Assembly (NCBI RefSeq): GCF_000758685.1
Contig: NZ_CP009286.1
Coordinates: 3,998,501 to 4,062,500 of the forward strand
Length of the DNA stretch: 64,000 bases
Direction: 5' to 3'
Origin: Paenibacillus stellifer
Lineage (GTDB): Bacteria; Bacillota; Bacilli; Paenibacillales; Paenibacillaceae
Positions 47,637 through 58,322 of the stretch are shown here, one piece after another; within the stretch, counting starts at the first letter, position 1, and the number at the start of each line of letters is the position of its first letter. The translations under genes and the position numbers were made by a program. A model generated the notes under the pieces. The model did no database searches, was not told where the DNA came from, and was given only the letters and a program-made list of their open reading frames with translations.

Positions 47637-47675
47637 AAAAAAAGTTCCCGCTTCCTGCAAGGAGCGGGAACTTTT
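47637..47675 (-). terminator. Terminator after ahcY
   Basis: AAAGTTCCCGCTCC / GGAAGCGGGAACTTT pairing on the minus strand is followed by TTTT. It is close to symmetrical, lies 30 nt past the ahcY stop, and shields the mraZ region. Confidence 0.9.
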
Positions 47676-47704
47676 TGACTGATTGTCTTGCGGCCATCAT
47701 TACA

Positions 47705-48976
<1,272 letters not shown>

Positions 48977-49038
48977 GAAAGTACCTCCTGTTTCAGATGG
49001 ACTAAACTTGCGCCTTGCATGACCGTCCTACCGGCCGA

Positions 49039-50667
49039 TTACATGTACAGGACCCGGTGTGTCCCGGAATAATCCGCCGGCAGCTCCAGCAGATGCTCCA
49101 GCCAGGACAAGCCGTATTTATTTAAATAATACGTGACGTTGTACACTCTCTCCTGCAGTCTGCCGAGCGGCATCAGCGAGCATTCAATCCGCTCCCACTG
49201 CCGGAGCGCCGCTTCGCTCTGCTTGGCCATCGCGCTCACGACCTTGCCCTCCAGGAAATCGATCTGGTCCAGGATTTTCTCCTTGTTGGCGGCCCCCAGC
49301 TTGAGCAATCCGGCCTGGACAGTACCAATTTCCTCGATTAACGGGTCATACATGCTCGCAAAAGAGGCTTTGACTTCGGCAAATTTCCGGCCAAGCTGCA
49401 GCTCGTCCTGAGCCTCCAGCCAGCTCCGCTTCTTCTCCTCCAGACCTACCAGCACGTCTTCAAAGGTCAGCCCGTATTTCTCCATATGCTTGTGCAGCGT
49501 ACCCTCGACGACCGTGTAAGACATCCGGGGCAGAATCGGCGGCATCTTCATGCCAAGCTCCGCGAAAGCCCGTCCTGTAATGCCCCAGTAGGAGATCTCT
49601 CCCTGTCCGAGCACCGTCGCCAGCACCGGCAGCAGATACTCATGCATCAGCGGACGGGTCAGCACGTTGTTGCTGAAGCGCTCGGGATGTCCCTCAAGCA
49701 GCTCCAACAGCTCTTCCTTGCTGAAAGCGACATGCCCTTTGCGGTCCGTAAACCTTCCGTCCTTCTTCACCAGAAGAAGACGCATTCCTTCATGAATGTA
49801 AAAAAGGTTCGCGCCGCCTGCCGCCACATCAGCCTGGAGCTCATGACCGCCGCTGAAGATATCATCCGCCGTCTTGTGGTATGACGCTTCCAGATCGTCG
49901 TTCTTCTCAATCAGCGCGCGGAACAGCGGCTTCTCCAGCGCCCGCAGGGCAGGGTCTGCCGAGTCTAGCAAAATCAAGCCGAATCGGCCGAACAAAGCAC
50001 CGATCATCTCGGCAAAAGCGGAAGTCATGCTTCCCTGCCGGGCCGCATTTGAGGCCAGCTCCATGATCTCTTGCTTGAACTCGCTCTCCTGAAGCAGCTC
50101 GCCAAGCTGCTCAAGCGGTCTGGCGAAGCTCTCCTCGCCCACCGGGATGTAGCTGACAGGGCTGCGCCCGGTCTCCTCCGCCTCAATCTTCAGCTTGACC
50201 ACTTCTCCGGACCGGTCCAGCACATACGTATGATTGACCTCATCCCAATCATGGTCCTCGCCCGCGATCCAGAAGAGCGGAACGACCGGGCGTCCGAGTT
50301 CCTCCGATGCCTCTCTTGCAGCGGTGATCGTGGTTATGATTTTATAAATGACGAGCAGTGGTCCAGTGAACAGTCCGCTCTGCTGTCCGCCGGAGATCAC
50401 CAGCGTCTCCGGCTGTTCCAGCAATTCCAGCGAGCGCCGAACCGCTTCATGATGATTGAATTTGGCGTTATAGCTGCGCAGAACTTCCGTCAGACGGCTG
50501 CGGTCCACACGGCTGTCACTTTGGCTGTCCAGCCAGGCGGCACGCTCCTGTCTGGTACTTTCATGCTGATAGCTTCCGCCGAATAAATGCGACACCTTCT
50601 CGTCGCCCCTCAAGAAAGCCTGGGCGAGCGCCGGTCCGCCCGGCAGAGGCTCCGGTACAACGTTCAT
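49039..50667 (-). CDS. bshC: Bacillithiol biosynthesis cysteine-adding enzyme BshC
   Basis: BshC is the last enzyme of bacillithiol synthesis and adds cysteine to glucosaminyl-malate. The 542-aa protein resembles YllA, with the core motifs VISGGQQSGLFTGPLLVIYKI, FWIAGEDHDWDEVNHTYV and GRAFAELGMKMPPILPRMSYTVVE. Its final third is a long coiled-coil helical arm (about 380-500). GGGAGG lies 7 nt before the ATG. Position near mraZ is conserved in bacilli. Confidence 0.95.
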   Translation of the reverse strand: MNVVPEPLPGGPALAQAFLRGDEKVSHLFGGSYQHESTRQERAAWLDSQSDSRVDRSRLTEVLRSYNAKFNHHEAVRRSLELLEQPETLVISGGQQSGLFTGPLLVIYKIITTITAAREASEELGRPVVPLFWIAGEDHDWDEVNHTYVLDRSGEVVKLKIEAEETGRSPVSYIPVGEESFARPLEQLGELLQESEFKQEIMELASNAARQGSMTSAFAEMIGALFGRFGLILLDSADPALRALEKPLFRALIEKNDDLEASYHKTADDIFSGGHELQADVAAGGANLFYIHEGMRLLLVKKDGRFTDRKGHVAFSKEELLELLEGHPERFSNNVLTRPLMHEYLLPVLATVLGQGEISYWGITGRAFAELGMKMPPILPRMSYTVVEGTLHKHMEKYGLTFEDVLVGLEEKKRSWLEAQDELQLGRKFAEVKASFASMYDPLIEEIGTVQAGLLKLGAANKEKILDQIDFLEGKVVSAMAKQSEAALRQWERIECSLMPLGRLQERVYNVTYYLNKYGLSWLEHLLELPADYSGTHRVLYM

Positions 50668-50851
50668 CAGGTTGCCTCCCGTTCTGCTGATGCGCCCTAT
50701 ATGATACTTGTCAGGCGTCCGTAAAAACTTCCTTTTTGATTGTATCCAAACCTGAACGTTCCGTCAAAGCGTTGAGCAAGGATTATGCCTGACTGCGCTC
50801 TTAACCAACGATTGTTTCCCGGGAAACAAGTCAAGAATGATAGGTGTTTGT

Positions 50852-50900
50852 CAAAAAATAAGGTTTCCCCCGCTTCCGGACAGAAGCGGGGGAAACCTGT
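50852..50900 (-). terminator. Terminator after oppF
   Basis: A perfect 16-bp stem (AGGTTTCCCCCGCTTC with its complement) around a short loop is followed by TTATTTTTTG on the minus strand, 32 nt past the oppF stop. Confidence 0.92.
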
Positions 50901-50931
50901 TACATTCCTCGATTAGTGCAGCATTTCGCAA

Positions 50932-51852
50932 TCAGGCATACGCCTTGGCTACAAAGTGGCCCTTTGAAACTTCGACCAGCTTTGTTTCATCCTCGTTGGT
51001 CTGCTGGCCAGCCGAATAGATCGGGCTTGCCAGCTCGTCATGCATATGCAGACGCTTCTTGTTGACTTCGATTTCCGGATCGGGAATCGGGATCGCGGAC
51101 AGCAGCGCCTTGGTGTATGGATGAATCGGATTGGCGTACAGCTCTTCGCTCTCTGCCAGCTCAACCATTTTACCAAGGTACATAACGGCGACACGGTCGC
51201 TGATATGCTTAACCATGGAGAGGTCATGAGCGATGAACAGGTAAGTCAGTCCAAGACGGGTCTGCAGCTCTTTGAGTAGGTTGACGACCTGAGCCTGGAT
51301 CGATACGTCAAGCGCCGAAATCGGCTCGTCGCAGACGATGAATTTCGGATTGACCGCAAGCGCGCGGGCAATGCCGATACGCTGGCGTTGGCCGCCGGAG
51401 AATTCATGCGGATAGCGGGTGGCATGGTCATGGTTCAGACCAACCATATCCAGCAGCTCCTCGATCCGCTTCTTGCGCTCGGCGCGGCTTCCTGCCATGC
51501 CATGAATGTCCAGCGCCTCACCGATGATATCCGAAACCGTAAACCGCGGATTAAGCGATGCATACGGGTCCTGGAAGATCATCTGCATATCGCGGCGCAT
51601 GGCTTTCATTTTACCCGGAGACAGCTTGTAAATATCTGTTCCGTTAAACTTCACACTGCCGGCCGTCGGCTCATACAGACGGAGGACCGTGCGTCCCGCC
51701 GTCGTCTTGCCGCAGCCCGACTCGCCTACCATACCCAGCGTTTCGCCTTCGCGAATCGAGAAGTTCAGATTATCGACCGCCTTCAGCACTTTGCCTTTGC
51801 CAACGTTGAAATATTTCTTGAGGCCTTCTACCTCGATCAGCTGTTTGCTCAA
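50932..51852 (-). CDS. oppF: Oligopeptide ABC transporter ATP-binding protein OppF
   Basis: This is one of two cytoplasmic ATPases that power peptide uptake. The 306-aa protein has Walker [13 protein letters not shown] (about 41-52), the [19 protein letters not shown] signature (here [15 protein letters not shown]), Walker [13 protein letters not shown] and the oligopeptide-specific C-terminal region ([19 protein letters not shown]). The start is TTG with AAGGAGG 10 nt upstream, overlapping the oppD stop by four bases. Confidence 0.94.
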   Translation of the reverse strand: MSKQLIEVEGLKKYFNVGKGKVLKAVDNLNFSIREGETLGMVGESGCGKTTAGRTVLRLYEPTAGSVKFNGTDIYKLSPGKMKAMRRDMQMIFQDPYASLNPRFTVSDIIGEALDIHGMAGSRAERKKRIEELLDMVGLNHDHATRYPHEFSGGQRQRIGIARALAVNPKFIVCDEPISALDVSIQAQVVNLLKELQTRLGLTYLFIAHDLSMVKHISDRVAVMYLGKMVELAESEELYANPIHPYTKALLSAIPIPDPEIEVNKKRLHMHDELASPIYSAGQQTNEDETKLVEVSKGHFVAKAYA

Positions 51853-52844
51853 GAGTTTTGCGCCTCCTTGGCCATCGGATGCAGATTCCAGCAGCGCGCC
51901 GTATGCGTGTCGCTGAATTCCGTAGTGCCCGGATCAATTCTCTCGCAAATCGCCATCGCTTCGCTGCAGCGAGCGGCGAACGGACAGCCGACAGGAGGCT
52001 TGATCAGATCCGGCGGCGTGCCGACGATCGGGATCAGCGGCTCGCCTTTCTTCTGGTCCAAACGAGGCATCGAACGAAGCAGTCCCTTCGTATATGGGTG
52101 CTGCGGGTTCTTGAAGATTTCCCATCTCGTTCCGGTCTCGACCACTTCACCCGCGTACATGACGATGACACGGTCGCACATGCCGGCGACAACGCCAAGG
52201 TCATGGGTGATCAGAATGATCGACGTACCTAGTTGTTTCTGCATATCTTTCATTACTTCCATGATCTGAGCCTGAATGGTTACGTCGAGCGCAGTAGTCG
52301 GCTCGTCCGCAATCAACAGAGCAGGACGGCAGGCCAGCGCGATCGCAATCATCACACGCTGCCGCATACCGCCGGAGAACTCATGGGGATATTGGTTAAA
52401 GCGGGCCTCGGCATTCTTGATACCGACAAGCTTCAACATTTCAATGCCACGCTTGGTCGCTTCGGCCGCTGACATTTTCTGATGTTTGATCAATACTTCC
52501 GTGATTTGCTTGCCCACTTTGATCGTGGGGTTCAGTGAGGTCATCGGGTCTTGAAAGATCATGCCAATGTCTTTGCCGCGAATTGCTTCCATCTCTTTCG
52601 TGCTCTTCTTCAGAAGGTCTTGCCCTTGAAAAATAATCTCGCCCTGCTTCACCTTGGAAGGAGGTGACGGAATCAGCCGCATGATCGACTGGGCCGTGAC
52701 ACTCTTGCCGCTGCCGGACTCGCCGACAATCGCTACTGTCTCGCCTTTGCCAATTTCAAAATTCATTCCGCGGACAGCTTGCACTTCACCGCCCGACACA
52801 AAAAACGATACTTGCAAGTCTTTAACCTGTAAAATCGGGTCCAT
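51849..52844 (-). CDS. oppD: Oligopeptide ABC transporter ATP-binding protein OppD
   Basis: This is the second ATPase of the heterodimer. The 331-aa product has Walker [14 protein letters not shown], the [15 protein letters not shown] signature, Walker [14 protein letters not shown] and a C-terminal cysteine-bearing segment ([16 protein letters not shown]) typical of OppD/DppD and possibly an iron-sulfur site. I chose the ATG at 52844, which has GGAGGTG 6 nt upstream; the GTG three codons earlier is inside that site. Confidence 0.94.
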   Translation of the reverse strand: MDPILQVKDLQVSFFVSGGEVQAVRGMNFEIGKGETVAIVGESGSGKSVTAQSIMRLIPSPPSKVKQGEIIFQGQDLLKKSTKEMEAIRGKDIGMIFQDPMTSLNPTIKVGKQITEVLIKHQKMSAAEATKRGIEMLKLVGIKNAEARFNQYPHEFSGGMRQRVMIAIALACRPALLIADEPTTALDVTIQAQIMEVMKDMQKQLGTSIILITHDLGVVAGMCDRVIVMYAGEVVETGTRWEIFKNPQHPYTKGLLRSMPRLDQKKGEPLIPIVGTPPDLIKPPVGCPFAARCSEAMAICERIDPGTTEFSDTHTARCWNLHPMAKEAQNS

Positions 52845-52856
52845 TATGGTCACCTC

Positions 52857-53804
52857 CTATTTCTTGAGTTTAGGATCAAGTGCGTCGCGAAGACCGTCGC
52901 CGAAAATATTAAAGGCGAGCATCGTTACACTGATCAGAATAGCCGGGAACAGCATGCGCCAAGGATATGCCAGCCAGCCAGTGAGCGCGTCACTGATCAT
53001 GGAACCGAGCGAAGCCTTTGGAGCCTGCACACCGAGACCGAGGAAGCTCAGGAACGCTTCGGCGAAGATCGCATTCGGTACCGACAACGTAACGGTAACA
53101 ATGATTGGGCCGATGGCGTTCGGCAGCAAATGCTTGAACAGCAGCCGCTTGGAGCCTGCGCCCATGGAGCGGGAAGCAAGGACGAATTCGCGGTTCTTGA
53201 GCTGCATAATTTCACCGCGCACAATCCATGACATCGTAATCCAGCCGGTAATCGTCAGCGCCAGTATGATCGTCCCTAAACTTGGCTCAAGCACGACGAG
53301 CAGCAGAATAACTACCAGAAGGTAAGGAATGGAATACAGAACTTCGGAAATCTTGTTCATGATGCTGTCTGTACGGCCGCCGAAGAAGCCCATAATGCCG
53401 CCGTATACAACACCGATGCACAGGTCGATCAGAGCAGCCGCCAGGCCTACGATCAGGGAGATACGCGCGCCGTACCAGGTACGCACGAACATGTCGCGGC
53501 CCAGATCGTCGGTGCCGAACCAATGCTCTCCATTTGGAGGTACATTTGTATTCAGATAGTCGTTGGAAAAATAATCATACTTAGTAATGTGCGGGCCGAT
53601 AATGGCGCCGATAATGATCAGAACCAGTACGCCGAGCGAAACCATGGCCAGTTTGTTCTGGCGTAGACGCTTCCAGGCGTCCTGCCAGGCCGACAGACTC
53701 TCGCGCTGAATGACTTCAGCCTGCTTCTCGTCCACGCCGATCTTCCGGAAGTCTTCGGGCTTCAGTTCTACGCCGGGCGGAACCATTTGGTGTTTAGCTG
53801 CCAC
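52857..53804 (-). CDS. oppC: Oligopeptide ABC transporter permease OppC
   Basis: The 315-aa membrane permease has the OppC N-terminal domain (about 20-75) and then six helices of the BPD transporter fold, with the EAA-type loop VLASRSMGAGSKRLLFKHLLPNAIGPIIV. The start is GTG, with AAGGAGG 9 nt upstream, 4 nt from oppB. It pairs with OppB to form the channel. Confidence 0.94.
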   Translation of the reverse strand: MAAKHQMVPPGVELKPEDFRKIGVDEKQAEVIQRESLSAWQDAWKRLRQNKLAMVSLGVLVLIIIGAIIGPHITKYDYFSNDYLNTNVPPNGEHWFGTDDLGRDMFVRTWYGARISLIVGLAAALIDLCIGVVYGGIMGFFGGRTDSIMNKISEVLYSIPYLLVVILLLVVLEPSLGTIILALTITGWITMSWIVRGEIMQLKNREFVLASRSMGAGSKRLLFKHLLPNAIGPIIVTVTLSVPNAIFAEAFLSFLGLGVQAPKASLGSMISDALTGWLAYPWRMLFPAILISVTMLAFNIFGDGLRDALDPKLKK

Positions 53805-53808
53805 TTGA

Positions 53809-54741
53809 TTAGCCCTCCTTTTCTCCGGTTAATTTAATGCGCGGATCGACGAATACATAGGCGACGTCCGTAATGAAGCGGGCAACCATCAGCAGGATGC
53901 CGTAGAAAATGGTAATCCCCATAATGATCGGATAATCGCGGACGCTGATGGCTTCCACGAACTGCTTGCCGATACCGCCGATACCGAAGATTTGCTCGAT
54001 TACGACAGATCCCGTTACGATGTTCGCCGTCATCGGTCCCATGTAGGTAACGACCGGCAGAATGCCGTTGCGAAGTACGTGGCGGAACAGAATGGCAATC
54101 CAGTTCAGGCCTTTGGCTTTGGCTGTCTTGATATAATCCGCATGCAGCACCTCAAGCATGCTGGACCGGGTAAGTCTTGCAATGAACGCAATCGGCTGCG
54201 CGGATAGCGCCATTACAGGAAGCACGTAGTCCCTCGGTTCTTTAAAGCCCATTACGTTGACCCAGCCGAGCTTCGAAGCAAATACATACTGCAGGACGGT
54301 TGCCAGCACGAAGCTTGGAACCGCTATGCCCAGCACCGCCAGAACCATGGCCGCCGAGTCGATGAACTTCCGGTGATATAGAGCCGCCAACATGCCCAGC
54401 AAGACGCCGACAATGACGGATACAACGATGGCCACAAGGCCGAGCTTCAGCGAGGCGGAGAAAGTCTGTCCGATAATATGCGAAACGTCTTGATTCATCC
54501 GTTTCATGGACACACCAAAATCACCTTGCACGATATTGCCCAAATATTTGAAATACTGCTGGTAGACGGGCTTGTCCAAGCCATACTGTTCGTACAGCCG
54601 CTGGCGGATTTCATCGGGAATCTTCTTCTCGGATGTAAACGGATCACCAGGGATGGCTTTCATCAGGAAAAATGTAGCTGAGATAAGCACAAACAGGGAA
54701 ACCAGCATATAGAAAAATTTATTGGCAACATAACGTACCAT
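53809..54741 (-). CDS. oppB: Oligopeptide ABC transporter permease OppB
   Basis: The 310-aa permease begins MVRYVANKFFYMLVSLFVL, contains the periplasmic domain with GDPF and LGLDKPVYQQY-like sequence, and ends with the FVDPRIKLTGEK signature of the family. Six helices and the EAA loop (ARLTRSSMLEVLHADYIKTAKAKGL) are visible. I chose the start at 54741, with AAGGAGGTG 9 nt upstream. It begins about 120 nt after the terminator that follows oppA. Confidence 0.94.
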   Translation of the reverse strand: MVRYVANKFFYMLVSLFVLISATFFLMKAIPGDPFTSEKKIPDEIRQRLYEQYGLDKPVYQQYFKYLGNIVQGDFGVSMKRMNQDVSHIIGQTFSASLKLGLVAIVVSVIVGVLLGMLAALYHRKFIDSAAMVLAVLGIAVPSFVLATVLQYVFASKLGWVNVMGFKEPRDYVLPVMALSAQPIAFIARLTRSSMLEVLHADYIKTAKAKGLNWIAILFRHVLRNGILPVVTYMGPMTANIVTGSVVIEQIFGIGGIGKQFVEAISVRDYPIIMGITIFYGILLMVARFITDVAYVFVDPRIKLTGEKEG

Positions 54742-54863
54742 GCCCGTCAACACCTCCTTCGACAAATTTTTCACAACCTAAATTGATTTTATGAAATTAT
54801 TGACCGCTTGTCCATTTTCTAATTTTGTTAAATAACCAAACTTTGGAGTGCGGGCAGACATAC

Positions 54864-54903
54864 AAAAAAAAGGGATATATATGGAAATCCACATATATAT
54901 CCC
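54864..54903 (-). terminator. Intra-operon terminator between oppA and oppB
   Basis: A GGGATATATATG / CATATATATCCC stem is followed by eight Ts on the minus strand, 75 nt past the oppA stop. Leaky termination here would give more binding protein than permease. Confidence 0.88.
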
Positions 54904-54978
54904 GAAGTGTTCATGCTACTTCAGATACTGAAATCTTAAATTAAATATACTGTAAGTCTCCTTTATAGAAACTGAATC

Positions 54979-56700
54979 TTAGTGTTCGAGCAGATAAGCG
55001 CGAGTCAGGTCGATTGCACCGCTGAAGTCAAGCGTAACGCCTTTCAGGTAAGGCTTAGTCAGCGAGTTGTTGGTGTAGTAGTAGATCGGGATCAGGATTT
55101 GATCATCCTGAATGATCATTTTCTCGGCAGCCGCGAATTTCTCTTGGCGAACCTTGTTGTCGCTGGTTGCTTTTGCTTCAGCGATCAGCTTGTCGTACGC
55201 AGGGTTAGCGTAGCCGGTATCGTTGTTGCCGCCTTTAGTTACCCACATATCAAGGAAAGTCATCGGATCGTTGTAGTCAGCAGTCCAGCCTGCGCGGGCA
55301 ACCTGGTATTGCAGATGTTGACGGTTCTCGATAAATACTGCCCATTCCTGATTTTCCAGCTTCACGTCAACGCCAAGGTTCTTCTTCCACATGTCGCCAA
55401 TAGCCAGGGCGATCTTCTTGTGGCCTTCACTTGTGTTGTAGGACAGAGTGAATGCAGGCAGCTTAGTCAGGCCTTCTTCTTTCAGACCTTCAGCCAGCAA
55501 TGTCTTAGCTTGTTCCAGATCTTCAGTGAAGTAGCTGTCTTTGACAGCTGTACGGTATTCGCCGTCAGCGCCTGCGATGCCCGGAGGAACGAAGCCGAAT
55601 GCCGGCAGCTGTCCGCCCAGTGTAACCTTGTCGATCAGAGTTTGACGGTCAATGGCCATAGCCAGAGCTTTACGGATCTTAACATTGTTGAACGGTTTTT
55701 CAGTTACGTTAAATTCATAGTAGTATACACTTGCAATACCTTTTCTGTTGAACTCGTCCGGATATTTCTGCTGTACGATTGGCAGCTGTTCAGTCGGAAT
55801 TTCACCGTTCGGGCCGCCTGCGCGGTCCAGCTGGCCGCTTTCGTAAGCGGACAGTTCAGTTGCGCCGCTGTTTACGAGCGAGAAGTCGATTTTGCTAAGT
55901 TTAATGGAATCTTTATCCCAGTAGTTGTCGTTCTTGGATACTTCCAGAGATTGACCAGTCGTCCACTCGGTCAGAGTGAAAGGTCCGTCAACAATCATCG
56001 TATCTTTGCTGGTTGCCCATTTCGGATTAGTTTCAACCGATTGGTGAACCGGATAGTAAGTGTAGAAGGACAGAAGGCCAAGGAAGTAAGGAGTAGGAGC
56101 TGCAAGAGTAACTTCCAGCGTCTTGTCGTCAACGGCTTTAACGCCTACTTGGTTAAAGTCGGTGATTTTCTTTTCATAGTAATCTTGAGCGTTCTTCAGG
56201 TAGTACAGCTGGTAAGCGTAAGGTGCCGGTTCTGTAGCGGCAGGATCCAGGACGCGTTTCCAAGCGCGTACGAAGTCGGCGGAAGTTACAGCGTCGCCGT
56301 TGCTCCATTTAGCGTCACGCAGGTGGAAGGTATATACCAGACCGTCAGCGGAAACATCCCATTTCTCAGCGATGCCCGGTTCTGCTTGGCCGGTTTCGTC
56401 ATTCATGCGGGTCAAGCCTTCATACATTGTCTTCAGGACAGTGTTGGCCTGGCTGTCTTGTGCAAGAGCCGGGTCAAATGTCGGAGGTTCGGAACTCAGG
56501 TTGATTTTAAGCGTTTGATCAGCAGCAAGTTTTTCTCCTGCTGCAGCTCCGTCAGTAGCTGCAGGAGTGTTGCCAGTGTTGCCTGTGTTCGCCGCGGTGT
56601 TTTCCGTGGCAGAATTATTGCCACCGCCGCATCCTGCAAGCACAGTTCCGATGACAAGAACGAGTGCGAACAGGAGTAAAAGACTTTTACTCTTCTTCAT
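54979..56700 (-). CDS. oppA: Oligopeptide-binding lipoprotein OppA
   Basis: This is the surface substrate-binding component. The 573-aa protein (family 5 solute-binding) has a lipoprotein signal with lipobox LAGC (Cys24), followed by a Gly/Asn/Thr-rich linker. The core is seen at LSSEPPTFDPALAQDS, WSNGDAVTSADFVRAWKRVLDP and GWTADYNDPMTFLDMW, typical of OppA/DppA. Likely ligands are di- to oligopeptides; in related sporulators such systems also import signalling peptides. The gene is first in the operon, with a GGGGG site 9 nt before the ATG. Confidence 0.95.
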   Translation of the reverse strand: MKKSKSLLLLFALVLVIGTVLAGCGGGNNSATENTAANTGNTGNTPAATDGAAAGEKLAADQTLKINLSSEPPTFDPALAQDSQANTVLKTMYEGLTRMNDETGQAEPGIAEKWDVSADGLVYTFHLRDAKWSNGDAVTSADFVRAWKRVLDPAATEPAPYAYQLYYLKNAQDYYEKKITDFNQVGVKAVDDKTLEVTLAAPTPYFLGLLSFYTYYPVHQSVETNPKWATSKDTMIVDGPFTLTEWTTGQSLEVSKNDNYWDKDSIKLSKIDFSLVNSGATELSAYESGQLDRAGGPNGEIPTEQLPIVQQKYPDEFNRKGIASVYYYEFNVTEKPFNNVKIRKALAMAIDRQTLIDKVTLGGQLPAFGFVPPGIAGADGEYRTAVKDSYFTEDLEQAKTLLAEGLKEEGLTKLPAFTLSYNTSEGHKKIALAIGDMWKKNLGVDVKLENQEWAVFIENRQHLQYQVARAGWTADYNDPMTFLDMWVTKGGNNDTGYANPAYDKLIAEAKATSDNKVRQEKFAAAEKMIIQDDQILIPIYYYTNNSLTKPYLKGVTLDFSGAIDLTRAYLLEH

Positions 56701-56850
56701 CTAGCAGTTCCCCCTAAATAGAATGTGGTATATGGTTTATGATTATACAACCAGTGGTCAAAAAAATCTAGCTTATTGTCGGATGAATTCAATTTTTTTT
56801 AAAATTTTTAAAGTTATGTGACAAAAGCCGATTATTGACGTCAGACAACC

Positions 56851-57237
56851 TTACATTTTCTGTAGGATATATTTGACCATACCCACCACCATGAAGAGCA
56901 CATAGCCCGACGACATCACGACAAAACCGAGTCTCCATACGGCCCGAAGCAGTCTTTTGCCATCCAATCTACCCTTTAGCCTGTTCTGTGCGCCTCCAAT
57001 GAAGCCTGCGGCCAAAAGGACGAACAGAAGAAAGAGATAGAACCCAAACCCTGAGTGAAAAAGATTGTTAAACAGTGCCGATACTGAAAACAGCAGAAAT
57101 ACAGTAGTTACGTCCATAGCCAGCAGCAGCGCCCGTCTCTTGTCCATTCCGGACAGGGCGGCGATGAAATAGACAAGCACAAAAGGCAGCACGGGCATAA
57201 CGCTCAACACAATCAGCGAATTGCGGAGCCATTCCAA
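56851..57237 (-). CDS. DUF3397 membrane protein
   Basis: This 128-aa integral membrane protein with four predicted helices fits DUF3397, a family without a known role that is found beside panE in bacilli. Helices lie at about 8-28, 38-58, 64-85 and 100-124, with positively charged loops (MDKRRALLLA, RLKGRLDGKRLLRAV) facing the cytoplasm. The start is TTG after GAGAGGTG (7 nt). It follows panE by 16 nt, so they are probably cotranscribed. Confidence 0.82.
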   Translation of the reverse strand: MEWLRNSLIVLSVMPVLPFVLVYFIAALSGMDKRRALLLAMDVTTVFLLFSVSALFNNLFHSGFGFYLFLLFVLLAAGFIGGAQNRLKGRLDGKRLLRAVWRLGFVVMSSGYVLFMVVGMVKYILQKM

Positions 57238-57253
57238 GCGGCTTCACCTCTCC

Positions 57254-58201
57254 TTATACGATCATGCCCTCTATGATCCGGATTATTCCTCTGTGCAGAG
57301 GAACATCAACGCCGGTTCGCCGCGCAAGCTCGGCCAGGGCTCCGTTTATCCACCTGATTTCGGTCTCCCTTGAGGCCAGCACATCAGCCAGCATAGAGGA
57401 ACGGTTGCCGGAGGTAGCCCGGCATACATTCAATATATCGTCCCACAAGCTGTCCTCCCGGTATATCCCTGCCGCATCGCAGACCGCTGCCGCTTCATCG
57501 TAAAGTTCTCTCATTAGGTCTATCCGTGCAGCGGATGCCAGCAGCTCTCCGTTCGATACGCGCCAGATGGCGGTCAGCGGGTTGATGACGGCGTTGATCA
57601 TCAGCTTCCGAAAGATCATGGTTTCCACTTGATTCGACACTGATGCCGAAAATCCTGCCGTTTCTAGCCGGGCAGCCAGAAGGGATTCGGGACTAAGACT
57701 TCCTCCCCCGCCCTCTCCCCATCGTCCAATGTAGGTGTGGCCCTTTCCAGCATGAATCACCCGGACCCCGGATTCCCGCTTCGCTCCTTCCGTTGTAACA
57801 CCGGCATACAAAGAAGCCGCCGGCAGCAGCGACTGAAGCATCTCCAGATGCCCCCATCCGTTCTGAAGGCACAGAATATTCATCGTTATGTCCCGCAGCG
57901 GCATCAGCAGATCCGGCAATTCACTGTGCAGCACCGTCTGTTTGACGGCAAGCAGCAGCCAGTCGCCCGGCGATTTCAACCATTCTGCGGCAAAAAGAGG
58001 CGCGGGTGCCGCGCTCATTGCTTCGCCTTTCAGATGCGCTTGGACCTCGCCCGCCACATTACATACAGTCAAGCCGCTTTCCGCGAGCGAGGCCGCCTGA
58101 TCTTCGGTTCTGCACCACAGCCGGACCTCGCAGCCGGAATTCATCAGCATTCCTGCCAGCAGAAGACCTAGCGATCCGGCGCCTATAATATCGATTTTCA
58201 C
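57254..58201 (-). CDS. panE: 2-dehydropantoate 2-reductase
   Basis: PanE reduces ketopantoate with NADPH in pantothenate and coenzyme A synthesis. The 315-aa protein has the N-terminal dinucleotide loop IDIIGAGSLGLLLAGML, the catalytic lysine region FRKLMINAVINPLTAIWRVSNGEL (about 195-220) and the C-terminal MLADVLASRETEIRWINGALAELARR. The start is GTG with a weak GGTGA site. The usual second glycine-rich motif appears in a shifted form. It is followed closely by the DUF3397 gene. Confidence 0.93.
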   Translation of the reverse strand: MKIDIIGAGSLGLLLAGMLMNSGCEVRLWCRTEDQAASLAESGLTVCNVAGEVQAHLKGEAMSAAPAPLFAAEWLKSPGDWLLLAVKQTVLHSELPDLLMPLRDITMNILCLQNGWGHLEMLQSLLPAASLYAGVTTEGAKRESGVRVIHAGKGHTYIGRWGEGGGGSLSPESLLAARLETAGFSASVSNQVETMIFRKLMINAVINPLTAIWRVSNGELLASAARIDLMRELYDEAAAVCDAAGIYREDSLWDDILNVCRATSGNRSSMLADVLASRETEIRWINGALAELARRTGVDVPLHRGIIRIIEGMIV

Positions 58202-58253
58202 GTTTGTCTGTCACCATCCGCAGTTTTGCTTCTAGTATAAATGCCATTAATGC

Positions 58254-58312
58254 AAAAGAAAATCCCGTTCTCAGACATGTCCCCATGCCTTGAAAACGGG
58301 ATTCTCTGTTTG
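58254..58312 (-). terminator. Terminator after rsfA
   Basis: An AATCCCGTTTTC / GAGAACGGGATT stem, with an inner GGCATG/CATGTC pairing, is followed by TTCTTTT on the minus strand, about 12 nt past the rsfA stop. Confidence 0.85.
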
Positions 58313-58322
58313 ATCCAATAAG

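Noticed and set aside
48977..49038. Possible SAH or SAM riboswitch in front of ahcY
   Set aside because: The gap to bshC is only about 60 nt and contains no S-box or SAH-riboswitch motifs; a simple AGGAGG site fills the end of it.
54982..56679. A 565-codon open frame on the plus strand
   Set aside because: It is antisense to oppA over nearly its whole length and translates to a Cys- and Phe-rich sequence with no family features.
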